DNA of 7,649 nt from AC-69 sp036519575 (GTDB taxonomy: Bacteria > Actinomycetota > UBA4738 > HRBIN12), in assembly GCA_036519575.1 (NCBI GenBank), contig DATDKZ010000255.1:1-7649 (forward strand), given 5' to 3'. This document shows positions 1 through 6,503 of this stretch, in pieces (position 1 is the stretch's first letter; each line of letters opens with the position of its first letter). Position numbers and translations under genes: made by a program. The notes below the pieces were generated by a model. The model did no database searches and was not told the origin of the DNA. It saw only the letters and a list, made by a program, of their open reading frames with translations.

Positions 1-292
1 CGAGCGGTTCGGGGTCGGCCTGCTCGACGCGGCGGCGCACGGCGTGCACCGAACCGACCCCCGGGTTCCCCAGCCACGAGAACACGAGCTTGCCGGCAAC
101 GCCGGCTCCGATCATCTGGTCGTAGACGACGTCCGGGGTCATCCGACAGAGCGTGAGATCCCGCCGCTTCTGACGGATGATCTCGTGGCCTGCGGCGAAG
201 CAGATCAGGTGGGTGAACCCCTCGATGGCCACCGTGTCGCCGTCGCGGACGAGGTCCGCGACGGCGTCCTTCATCGTGGCGACCTTGCTCAC
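1..292 (-). CDS. CoA-transferase subunit A (glutaconate CoA-transferase-like), N-terminal part, cut by window edge
   Basis: Only the first 97 residues lie in the window; the gene continues past the left edge. Reading from a GTG at 292, the protein begins MSKVATMKDAVADLV and continues with GDTVAIEGFTHLICFAAGHE, a DLTLCRMTPDVVYDQMIGAG stretch and LVFSWLGNPGVGS. This is the conserved N-terminal half of family I CoA-transferase alpha subunits of the glutaconate type, which move CoA between acyl-CoA and a free carboxylic acid together with a separate beta subunit. The beta subunit would be expected just beyond the left edge. The GTG was chosen because the VOC stop lies 16 bases upstream and homologues usually start MSKV; an ATG seven codons in is an alternative. 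It is the last visible member of the pruA-led minus-strand run. The acyl substrate cannot be told from this part. Confidence 0.85.
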   Translation of the reverse strand, partial: MSKVATMKDAVADLVRDGDTVAIEGFTHLICFAAGHEIIRQKRRDLTLCRMTPDVVYDQMIGAGVAGKLVFSWLGNPGVGSVHAVRRRVEQADPEPL

Positions 293-308
293 CTGCCACC
301 CGTCCGGC

Positions 309-689
309 TCACGCCCAGCGATCGGGCGACCACCCGTCCTCCGGGCCGCGGAGGACGCAGAACTCGTTGCCCTCCGGGTCGAGCATGATCGTCCAGAAGC
401 TCCCGCCCTCCTCGACGAACCGATGGTCGGTGGCGCCCGCGTCCCGCAATCGCTCCACCTCGGCGGCCATCGATCGCGGGGGACGGAGGTCGAGGTGAAC
501 GCGATTCTTGACGACCTTGCGCTCCGGAACCCGCTGAAAGTAGAGCCCGTTCCCACCGCCGCTGGGGCCGATGAATGCCTCGTCGTCGTCGACGTCAACG
601 GCCTCGTAGCCGAGGGCGATACACCAGAACTGGGCGAGGCGCCGGGGGTCGGCGCAATCGAAGCTCACCGTGTTGATGGTCGACGCCAG
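309..689 (-). CDS. VOC-family (glyoxalase-like domain) protein
   Basis: A single-domain vicinal-oxygen-chelate protein of about 126 residues. Visible landmarks are TVSFDCADPRRLAQFW near the N-terminus, RVHLDLRPP (His about 65) and IMLDPEGNEFCVL (Glu about 109). The His and Glu are at the usual metal-ligand positions of this fold, and the arrangement resembles the glyoxalase-like subgroup common in actinobacteria. These proteins vary widely in reaction, so no substrate is assigned. The start is uncertain: no ATG, GTG or TTG lies at the expected place. The best homology-style start is a CTG at 689 (reading MASTINTVSF) preceded by a G-rich stretch; the first in-frame GTG, at 668, would remove seven residues and has no clear ribosome-binding site. 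The gene lies 17 bases after the aminotransferase and 16 before the CoA-transferase gene, so co-transcription is likely. Confidence 0.85.
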   Translation of the reverse strand: MASTINTVSFDCADPRRLAQFWCIALGYEAVDVDDDEAFIGPSGGGNGLYFQRVPERKVVKNRVHLDLRPPRSMAAEVERLRDAGATDHRFVEEGGSFWTIMLDPEGNEFCVLRGPEDGWSPDRWA

Positions 690-706
690 GGAGCCCCCCC
701 GTTCCG

Positions 707-1993
707 TTACGACCCGCCCGCCTCGGCCACGGCCTCCTCGAAGACCTCGAGCGCCGTCTCCGCCTGGTCCCTGCGGAACACGAGCGGCGGGCACATCCGG
801 ACCACGTCGTCCCCCGCTCCGAGCACGAGCAGCCCGCGCCGGAACGCTGCCTGCTCCACCGCGATCATCGTGTCGTGGTCCTGGAACTCGATCCCGATCA
901 TCAGCCCCAGGCCACGGACCTCCTTGATCAGCGGCCGACGCGCTTGCATATCCCGGAGCCCGTCGAGCAGGAACGACCCCACCCGCTCGGCGTTCTCGAT
1001 CAGTCCGTCCTCGATGAGATCGATAGTGGCCAGGGCCGCGGCGCACGAGAGCGGGTTTCCGCCGTAGGTCGAGCCATGGGCACCGATCTCCCAGGTCATG
1101 AGGTCGTCGCGGGCGACCATGGCCCCAAGCGGCATCCCGCTGGCGATGCCCTTGCCCACGAGCAGGATGTCGGGCTCCGCCCCGAAGTGCTGCATGGCCC
1201 ACATCTTTCCGGTCCGGCCCATCCCGCTCTGAACCTCGTCGGCCACGAGGAGGATGCCGTGCCGGGTGCACAACTCTCGTAGGTAGCGGAACCATCCTTC
1301 GGGCGGCAGGATGTACCCGCCCTCGCCGAGGATCGGCTCGACCACGATCGCGGCCACCTCGTGGGGCGAAACCAACCGCTTGAACAGGACCTCCTCCAGG
1401 TACTCAAAGTCGCCGAAGAACGAGTGCAGGACGCCCGGAAGGAGCGGCCCGAACCCCGTGCGGTACCGGGCCTTGCTCGCTGTCAGCGAGACGCTCCCAT
1501 ACGAACGCCCGTGGAACGACCCGAAGAACGCGATGACGTACTGTCGGCCGGTCGCGTACCGCGCGAGCTTGATGCCGGCCTCCACCGCCTCGGTGCCCGA
1601 GTTCGTGAGGAAACTCCTGGCCGGCTTCGACATGCCGGCGATCTCATCGAGCCGTTCACAGACGTCGGTGTAGATCGGGAGGAAGAAGTCGCTCGCCGAG
1701 TAGTGGATCAGCTCCTCCGCCTGCCGCTGGATGGCAGCGACGACCCTCGGGTGCGTGTGGCCCGTGGAGGTCACGGCGATCCCGGCGTTCAGGTCCAGGA
1801 ACAGATTGCCATCAACGTCCTCCACGACGGACCCGGCGCCTCGTCTGGGCACGAACGGGTACGCGCGCGGGAGTGAGGGGCTGGTGACCTTGCGGTCGCG
1901 TTCGATCCGGGCCATCGCCTCGGGTCCCGGGACCTCGGTGATCAACCGGGGGGCCTGGGCCACCGCGAGATCGGCGATCTCGGGGGCGCTCAC
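707..1993 (-). CDS. Class III PLP-dependent aminotransferase (acetylornithine/4-aminobutyrate/ornithine aminotransferase family)
   Basis: This 428-residue protein has the full layout of class III aminotransferases: VEDVDGNLFLDLNAGIAV (about 57-74), the phosphate-binding NSGTEAVEAGIKLAR (131-145), FFGSFHGRSYGS (156-167), ILLVADEVQSGMGRTG (247-262, Asp252 contacting the PLP ring) and LLVGKGIASGMPLGA with Lys281 as Schiff-base lysine, then GSTYGGNPLSCAAAL (307-321). The family uses omega-amino donors such as GABA, ornithine, lysine or N-acetylornithine, and some members are racemases; sequence alone does not settle which. Immediately after P5C dehydrogenase, an ornithine delta-aminotransferase (ornithine to glutamate semialdehyde/P5C) or a GABA aminotransferase would both fit; this is inference. 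The GTG start at 1993 overlaps the pruA stop by 4 bases (GTGA), with AGGAG abutting the start, so translation is probably coupled to pruA. Cytoplasmic. Confidence 0.93.
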   Translation of the reverse strand: MSAPEIADLAVAQAPRLITEVPGPEAMARIERDRKVTSPSLPRAYPFVPRRGAGSVVEDVDGNLFLDLNAGIAVTSTGHTHPRVVAAIQRQAEELIHYSASDFFLPIYTDVCERLDEIAGMSKPARSFLTNSGTEAVEAGIKLARYATGRQYVIAFFGSFHGRSYGSVSLTASKARYRTGFGPLLPGVLHSFFGDFEYLEEVLFKRLVSPHEVAAIVVEPILGEGGYILPPEGWFRYLRELCTRHGILLVADEVQSGMGRTGKMWAMQHFGAEPDILLVGKGIASGMPLGAMVARDDLMTWEIGAHGSTYGGNPLSCAAALATIDLIEDGLIENAERVGSFLLDGLRDMQARRPLIKEVRGLGLMIGIEFQDHDTMIAVEQAAFRRGLLVLGAGDDVVRMCPPLVFRRDQAETALEVFEEAVAEAGGS

Positions 1994-3558
1994 TCCTCGA
2001 TCACCGTTCGGGACTGCTCGCGCAGGTATTGCTGGACGTAGTAGGGGCCGCCTCCGGCCTTCCCGCTGGTACCCGATCCCTTCCAGCCGCCGAAGGGCTG
2101 GACCCCCGGCCACGCGCCCGTCGTGGCGCCAGCTCGGCGGTTCACGTACACCACGCCGGCCTCGATCGTGTCGAGGAACCGCTGGATCTCGCCCCGATCC
2201 TCGCTGTAGAACCCGGCGGTCAGGCCGTATTCGGTGTCGTTCGCCAACCGAAGGGCCTCGTCCAGGTCGTCGTAGGCGGCGACCGAGACGAACGGCACGA
2301 ACAGCTCTCGCTTCCAGATCCACGAGTCGAGCGGCACCTCGACCACCGTGGGCTGGACGAAGTTCCCTCGGGCCAGGTCGCCCTCCTTCAGCCGGTCGCC
2401 TCCGATGACGACGTTGCCGTTCTTCTTCGCCTCAGCCGACGCCTCCTCGAACGTAGCCACGGCGTTGTCGTCGATGACCGGCCCCAGGTATACGTCCTTC
2501 TCGAGAGGATCACCGATCCTGACCTTCTCGGTCTTCTCCTTCAGGAGCCGTACGAACTCGTCGTACACCTTCCGCTGCACGTACACACGAGAGTTGGCCG
2601 AGCACTTCTGACCGCCATAGCCGAACGCCGAGCGCAGCACGCCGTCCGTGGCCTTGTCCAGATCGGCCTTCTCGGTGACCACGGCCGGGTTCTTCCCGCC
2701 CATCTCGCAGATCACCGGCTTGGGGAAGTCCTTGGCGAACCCCTTGTAGATGCCCATCCCCACCTCGTACGAGCCGGTGAAGGTGATGCCGTCCACGTCG
2801 GGATGGTTCACCAGCTCATCACCCACCACGCTCCCCGGACCCGACAAGAACTGGAACGCGGCCGGCGGGATCCCGGCGTCCCGATAGACCTCGTACAGCT
2901 TGAGGCCGGTGAAGGCGCCGAGGTGGGCCGGCTTGAACACCACACAGTTGCCGGCCACGAGCGCGCCGCTCGAGGGGCCGGCGGCCAGGGCCATGGGGAA
3001 GTTGAACGGGCTGATCACGGCCCACACGCCGTAGGGTCGAAGCACGTCCACGTACTCACCCGGCGAGCCCATCGACTGCATCGGCGTGGTGAAGCCGTCG
3101 TGCTTCTCCATCTCGTTGCAGTTCCACCGGAGCAGGTCGGCCGACTCCTCCACGTCGCCCAGGGCCTCGAGGCGGTTCTTCCCGACCTCCATGGCCATGA
3201 GCGCCGCGAGCTCGCTTCGCCGCTCGGAGATGAGGTCGGCGGCCCTGCGAACCAGGGCAACCCGCTCCTTCCACGGAGTGGCCGCCCACGCCGGCGCGAA
3301 GGCCGTGGCCGCGGCCACGGCGTCCCGCACATCCCCCTTGGTGGCCTGGGCGAACTCCCCTATCACCAGGTCGTGGTCGATCGGGGACCGCTCCTCCTTG
3401 GTCCCACTCCCCTGTCTGGCCTCCCCGTTCACGTAGAACGGATGCCGCTTCCCCAGCCAGGACCGAGCAACGTCGATGCCCCGGTCGTAGGCCTTGTGCA
3501 GCTCCTCGTTATCGGCCGACATGGTCGCATAGGTGATGCGGAAGCCCTGCTCTGCCAT
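1990..3558 (-). CDS. pruA: L-glutamate gamma-semialdehyde (1-pyrroline-5-carboxylate) dehydrogenase
   Basis: A 522-residue aldehyde dehydrogenase of the P5C-dehydrogenase type, oxidising glutamate semialdehyde to glutamate with NAD(P)+, the second step of proline catabolism. Visible motifs: YVNGEAR (42-48), VISPFNFPMA (181-190, Asn186 of the oxyanion hole), cofactor-binding Lys209 in VVFKPAHL, ITFTGS (258-263), VICEMGGKNPAVV (general-base Glu285), FGYGGQKCSANSRVYV (catalytic Cys319), ELFVPFVSV (418-426) and a C-terminal QPFGGWKGSGTSGKAGG. The GGQKCSA context and the PFGGWKGSGTSGKAGG end are typical of P5CDH. Length and catalytic set are complete. The ATG at 3558 is preceded by a perfect AGGAGG (3567-3572) at 8-base spacing, so the start is secure. 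It is the first gene of the left minus-strand run and is read divergently from the FAH-like gene. A stand-alone proline dehydrogenase occurs about 1.9 kb away, so the two catabolic steps are split rather than fused as in PutA. Confidence 0.95.
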   Translation of the reverse strand: MAEQGFRITYATMSADNEELHKAYDRGIDVARSWLGKRHPFYVNGEARQGSGTKEERSPIDHDLVIGEFAQATKGDVRDAVAAATAFAPAWAATPWKERVALVRRAADLISERRSELAALMAMEVGKNRLEALGDVEESADLLRWNCNEMEKHDGFTTPMQSMGSPGEYVDVLRPYGVWAVISPFNFPMALAAGPSSGALVAGNCVVFKPAHLGAFTGLKLYEVYRDAGIPPAAFQFLSGPGSVVGDELVNHPDVDGITFTGSYEVGMGIYKGFAKDFPKPVICEMGGKNPAVVTEKADLDKATDGVLRSAFGYGGQKCSANSRVYVQRKVYDEFVRLLKEKTEKVRIGDPLEKDVYLGPVIDDNAVATFEEASAEAKKNGNVVIGGDRLKEGDLARGNFVQPTVVEVPLDSWIWKRELFVPFVSVAAYDDLDEALRLANDTEYGLTAGFYSEDRGEIQRFLDTIEAGVVYVNRRAGATTGAWPGVQPFGGWKGSGTSGKAGGGPYYVQQYLREQSRTVIEE

Positions 3559-3581
3559 GGGAGTCGCCTCCTGATCGAACG

Positions 3582-3664
3582 GTCTCGCTCGAACGACGGC
3601 TCATATGGTAGCCGGGGCGCCAGATCCGTCCCAAGTCGCGAACGAGCCGTCGTCTCGCTCGAAC
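3582..3664. repeat. Direct and inverted repeats framing the pruA promoter (candidate operator)
   Basis: A 13-base direct repeat, gtctcgctcgaac, occurs at 3582-3594 and 3652-3664, and the shorter tcgaac core is present a third time at 3575-3580. In addition acgacggctc (3593-3602) is the exact reverse complement of gagccgtcgt (3644-3653). The paired elements lie on either side of the predicted pruA -10/-35. This could be a two-site operator for a repressor or activator that senses a proline pathway metabolite, or it could place the promoter in the loop of a cruciform. The repeats are seen directly; the regulatory role is inference. Confidence 0.45.
3605..3634 (-). promoter_or_regulatory. Candidate promoter for the pruA operon
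   Basis: On the minus strand TTGGGA (3634-3629) and TACCAT (3610-3605) are separated by 18 bases, each matching the housekeeping-sigma consensus at 4 of 6 positions. The predicted start, near 3598, would give a leader of about 40 nt containing the AGGAGG of pruA. Matches are moderate, so confidence is limited; the position in a divergent intergenic region helps. Confidence 0.4.
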
Positions 3665-3718
3665 CGACCCGCGGATATCGAGAAACGGCCCGGGCGGAGG
3701 CGTATCATCGGCCTCCCT

Positions 3719-4501
3719 TTGAGGCTCGTGACCTTCGACCGATGGGGGCACCGGCGACTGGGAGCGCTCCTTGAGGGTGAGGTGGTCGATCTGCCCGACC
3801 TGGTCGGGCACCCGGCCTTCCCCACCACCATGGAAGCCCTGGTTTCGAGCAACGGGGGCACGGTGCTCGATGCCGCCCGCGCAGCCCTGGAACGGGACGA
3901 GGCAGCCACCCTCGTCGTCAAAGGCGCACGCCTGCTCCCGCCCATCCTCCCCACCACCCTTCGGAGCCGTGACACGATCGAGGGCATTCGTAGGGTGGCG
4001 GGTCCAGACGACCAGGTGCCGTGGCCGGCGGGTGCGGGGTGGCTCGAGTATGACCCTCGGATCGCTGCCATCCTCGGACGAGGCGTCAGGGGCGCTGCCT
4101 CCTCACGCGAGGTCGAGGATGCCGTGTTCGGGTACACGCTGGTCAGCGACTTCGCGGTCCGGGACGGCTCCGGCGACCCGACCCCTCGCCCCGATGCGCT
4201 CCCGGTGGCCATCGGACCGTGCGTCCTCACCGCCGACGAGATCGACCCCCAGACCGAATTCGTCACCGTGCGCGTGGACGGCGATCAATGGGCCAAGGGC
4301 AACCTGAACGGCACGGCCCACGACCTGCTGGAGGAGGTGGCGGCGGCTTCGCGCCTGGAGGCGCTCGAGCCCGGTGAGGCCTTCGCCGCCTCCCCTCTCG
4401 CCTCCCTCGACCTGGATCACCGGATCTGGCCCGGCGCCGAGATCGAGCTTGAGGCGGAGAGGATCGGCATCCTTCGCAACCGGATCGACAGCCAGCGCTG
4501 A
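3719..4501 (+). CDS. Fumarylacetoacetate hydrolase (FAH)-fold family protein, divergent metal site
   Basis: With the TTG at 3719 as start this is a 260-residue protein beginning MRLVTFDRWGHRRLGAL and EVVDLPDL, the usual opening of small FAH-family enzymes. The core follows: EYDPRIAAILGRGVR (110-124), FGYTLVSDFAVRDG (137-150), AIGPCVLTADEI (164-175), GDQWAKGNLNGTAHDLLEEV (188-207) and IWPGAEIELEAERIGILRN (236-254). Typical family members cleave C-C bonds or decarboxylate using a divalent metal held by an ExE motif and a downstream Asp. Here the ExE site reads DPR (112-114), so the second acid is an Arg, while Asp144 is kept; the usual GTPxG segment is replaced by AASPLAS. It may be catalytically altered. 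An in-frame ATG at 3605 would add 38 low-complexity residues without homology-like features or a ribosome-binding site; GGAGG lies at 3696-3700, but 18 bases from the TTG. Divergent from pruA and convergent, 9 bases apart, with the small gene to the right. Confidence 0.85.
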   Translation: MRLVTFDRWGHRRLGALLEGEVVDLPDLVGHPAFPTTMEALVSSNGGTVLDAARAALERDEAATLVVKGARLLPPILPTTLRSRDTIEGIRRVAGPDDQVPWPAGAGWLEYDPRIAAILGRGVRGAASSREVEDAVFGYTLVSDFAVRDGSGDPTPRPDALPVAIGPCVLTADEIDPQTEFVTVRVDGDQWAKGNLNGTAHDLLEEVAAASRLEALEPGEAFAASPLASLDLDHRIWPGAEIELEAERIGILRNRIDSQR

Positions 4502-4510
4502 GGGCAGGAC

Positions 4511-4630
4511 CTACTTCTTCTTCTTCTTCCTCGACGCGGCGAGCTCGGCGGCCTTGCGCTTCTCCCGAGCCTTCTTCCTGCGCTCCCGGTCGTGCGCCCA
4601 GCGCACCCTGGCCCTCGCTCCCCGCCCCAC
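4511..4630 (-). CDS. Small very basic Lys/Arg-rich protein (39 aa), function unknown
   Basis: A GTG at 4630, two bases after the proC stop, opens a 39-codon frame ending at TAG (4511-4513). The product starts MGRGARARVRWAHDRER and ends RKKKKK; about half its residues are Lys or Arg, and the central ERRKKAREKRKAAELAA is probably helical. Nearly every codon ends in G or C, as in the flanking genes, and a GGAAGGGG stretch inside the proC end lies about 11 bases before the GTG. The gene fills the gap between proC and the convergent FAH-like gene almost exactly. It has no recognisable domain; the composition suggests nucleic-acid or ribosome binding, which is inference. The terminal lysines are encoded by a pure (AAG)n run that could vary in length. 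I considered the small actinobacterial ribosomal protein bS22 and found no resemblance. Confidence 0.5.
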   Translation of the reverse strand: MGRGARARVRWAHDRERRKKAREKRKAAELAASRKKKKK

Positions 4631-4632
4631 GC

Positions 4633-5463
4633 TCAGGCGTCCCCTTCCTCTTCGCCGCCCCGGGCCAGCTCGGCGCTCCGGTGGCGGGCGGCGTCGATGG
4701 CGTTGAGGAATGCGGCCCGCACGCCCGCCTCCTCCAGGTGACGGATGGCCGCGATGGTCGTGCCGCCGGGGGAGGTCACCATCTCCCGGAGCTCCACGGG
4801 GTGCTTGCCCGTGTCGCGCAGCATCTTGGCCGAGCCGAGCATGGTCTGGATGATGAGCTCGGTGGCCACGTCCCGCGACAGCCCGAGGAGGATGCATGCC
4901 TCGATCATCGCCTCGGCCAACAGGAAGAAGTAGGCAGGACCAGAGCCGCTCGTGGCCGTGATTGCATCGAGGTGGACCTCGGGGAGCCGGATCACCTTTC
5001 CCACGTAGCCCAAGAGCTCCTCGGCGACCGAGAGGTGCTTGTCCTCGGCCTGAGATCCGGGGGACACCACCGACATGGCTTCGTCCACCAACACGGCGAC
5101 GTTCGACATGACGCGGACCACCGGCACCGCCGAGGCGAGATGCTTCTCCACGAACGAGGTTCGGACGCCGGCGGCGAAGCTGACCACCAGGTGCTCCGAC
5201 GTCACGTGCTCGGCCACCTGCCCCAGGAGAGCCTCGATATCTTGTGGCTTGACCGTGAGCACCACGGTTTCGGCCCACTCGACGGCCTCGGGGTTGGAAA
5301 GCGTGGCGGCCACGCCGTTTCGTTCGGCCAGCTCACGTACTCGCTCCTCGCGACGGGCGGTGACCATGATCTCGTCGGGGTTGCGCCCACCCGAGCGGAT
5401 CAGCCCGGATACCAGAGCCTCGCCCATCTTGCCGCCGCCGAGGAACGCGACCCGCCTAGTCAT
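4633..5463 (-). CDS. proC: Pyrroline-5-carboxylate reductase
   Basis: A 276-residue protein that reduces P5C to L-proline with NAD(P)H, the last step of proline synthesis. The N-terminal Rossmann motif is VAFLGGGKMGEALVSGL (5-21), followed by VVLTVKPQDI (67-76), VVSFAAGV (93-100) and VRVMSNVAVLVDEAM (116-130). The C-terminal dimerisation and active-site half contains ATSGSGPAYFFLLAEAM (170-186) and LREMVTSPGGTTIAAI (225-240), the family signature. The MSN at 119-121 stands where MPN is commonest, a mild substitution. Length is normal. The ATG at 5463 has AGGAAGG (5477-5471) at 7-base spacing. The gene begins 18 bases after the proline dehydrogenase stop and ends two bases before the small basic gene, so all three probably form one transcript. 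Cytoplasmic. ProC beside a proline-degrading enzyme is noteworthy because the two catalyse opposing conversions. Confidence 0.96.
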   Translation of the reverse strand: MTRRVAFLGGGKMGEALVSGLIRSGGRNPDEIMVTARREERVRELAERNGVAATLSNPEAVEWAETVVLTVKPQDIEALLGQVAEHVTSEHLVVSFAAGVRTSFVEKHLASAVPVVRVMSNVAVLVDEAMSVVSPGSQAEDKHLSVAEELLGYVGKVIRLPEVHLDAITATSGSGPAYFFLLAEAMIEACILLGLSRDVATELIIQTMLGSAKMLRDTGKHPVELREMVTSPGGTTIAAIRHLEEAGVRAAFLNAIDAARHRSAELARGGEEEGDA

Positions 5464-5481
5464 TCCTCGTCCTTCCTCGAC

Positions 5482-6396
5482 TCATCTCCCTCTCCTCACC
5501 AGGTTCGTCAGGAAGAACCACATATTGGCAGGTCGCTCGGCCAGTCGCCGGGTCAGGTAGGGATACCATTCGGCGCCGTAGGGGATGTACACCCGCATCG
5601 GGTACTGGTCCTGCGCCAGGCGACGCTGAAGATCGCGCCGGACCCCGAACAACATCTGGAACTCCAGGCGAGACCACGGCACGCCGCGACGTTCCACGAA
5701 CCGCTTCGTCCCCTCGATCAGCCGGGGATCGTGGGTGGCGACGTGCACGCTATGGCCCAGGTCGATCAGCCGGACCAAGCACCGGGCGAACGCGGCCTCC
5801 ACCTCCCTCCGTCTGGAGAGGGCGATCTCCGGTGGTTCCAGGTACGCCCCCTTCACCAGTCGGATGATCGAATCCGCGGGAAGGGTTCGGATGTCGGCGT
5901 CGGTCCGGTGCAGCGAACACTGCAGGCACAATCCGAGCCGATCGTGGCGGGCTCGCAGGTCACGGAAGATGGCCAGGGTCCGGTCGACGTACGCGCTGCT
6001 CTCCATGTCGATCATCACCACGGAACCGGTGGACGATGCTGCGGCCATCACTCGTTCCATCTGTGAGAGGCAGAGCTCGCCTGAGAAGTCCAGCCCGAGC
6101 TGCGACAGCTTGACCGAAACCATGCAGTCGAGGTCGCCCTCATCGCGGATCCGGTCGAGGGCTCGGACGTAGGCATTGGCCGCCTCGGACGCCTGCTCTG
6201 GGGCCCGCACGTTCTCCCCCAGGTGATCCAGCATCGCCCGGATCCCGTCGTCGGCGAGCGACCGGGCGGCCACGATGGTGTCGTCCAGGCGCTCGCCGGC
6301 TACGAACCGCGATGCGAGGGCCTGGCCCGGCGGGGTCCGGGTGGCCAGCCACCGGAACCACCGGGCCTGCGTGAGCCGAAGGACCGGGGCGTTCAT
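5482..6396 (-). CDS. pruB: Proline dehydrogenase (monofunctional, FAD-dependent)
   Basis: A 304-residue protein matching stand-alone proline dehydrogenases, which oxidise L-proline to P5C on FAD and pass electrons to the membrane quinone pool. Landmarks in the beta/alpha barrel: MVSVKLSQLGLD (92-103, with Lys96), VMIDMESSAYVDRT (127-140), LCLQCSLHRT (156-165), RLVKGAYLEPPEIA (179-192), HVATHDPRLI (218-227) and the C-terminal substrate motif VYIPYGAEWYPYLTRRLAER (269-288), whose two arginines (283, 284) normally bind the proline carboxylate. Length suits the short family; there is no fused P5C dehydrogenase domain, and pruA lies separately to the left. The ATG at 6396 was chosen because the conserved sequence begins close after it. 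It lacks a clear ribosome-binding site, but TACGGT (6410-6405) lies 8 bases upstream and could be the -10 of a leaderless transcript. Alternatively the gene is read from the ncRNA promoter further upstream. The symbol pruB follows mycobacterial usage. Confidence 0.94.
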   Translation of the reverse strand: MNAPVLRLTQARWFRWLATRTPPGQALASRFVAGERLDDTIVAARSLADDGIRAMLDHLGENVRAPEQASEAANAYVRALDRIRDEGDLDCMVSVKLSQLGLDFSGELCLSQMERVMAAASSTGSVVMIDMESSAYVDRTLAIFRDLRARHDRLGLCLQCSLHRTDADIRTLPADSIIRLVKGAYLEPPEIALSRRREVEAAFARCLVRLIDLGHSVHVATHDPRLIEGTKRFVERRGVPWSRLEFQMLFGVRRDLQRRLAQDQYPMRVYIPYGAEWYPYLTRRLAERPANMWFFLTNLVRRGR

Positions 6397-6451
6397 CGGC
6401 CCGAACCGTACAGCCCGACCCGGGCAGAAAGACAGAACCCGAGGGACCTTC

Positions 6452-6498
6452 GGCTCGCCGGAGGCCGGAGCCTCCAACCACCGTCAGCCCCTCGGGCT
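6452..6498 (-). other. Hairpin cluster between the ncRNA and proline dehydrogenase
   Basis: In the minus-strand transcript three inverted repeats are visible: agccc-gag-gggct (6498-6486), ggaggc-tccg-gcctcc (6475-6460), and an alternative ggctc...gagcc pairing (6472-6452) that uses the same bases as the second hairpin and so excludes it. No U-run follows directly, so these are not convincing intrinsic terminators. They could be a switchable leader element ahead of proline dehydrogenase, or chance pairing in GC-rich DNA. Confidence 0.3.
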
Positions 6499-6503
6499 CA
6501 GGT

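Noticed and set aside
3605..3718. N-terminal extension of the FAH-like protein from the ATG at 3605
   Set aside because: No ribosome-binding site, low-complexity residues unlike the family, and overlap with the repeat-rich promoter region; the TTG at 3719 gives the expected MRLVTF start.
2029..3774. Long plus-strand open frame (581 codons) opposite pruA
   Set aside because: It is antisense to a complete P5C dehydrogenase with all catalytic motifs. The translation is His/Arg/Gly-rich without domains, as expected for an antisense shadow in GC-rich DNA.
4681..6066. Plus-strand open frame of 461 codons opposite proC and proline dehydrogenase
   Set aside because: It covers two unrelated real genes on the other strand and has no recognisable motif; a composition artefact.
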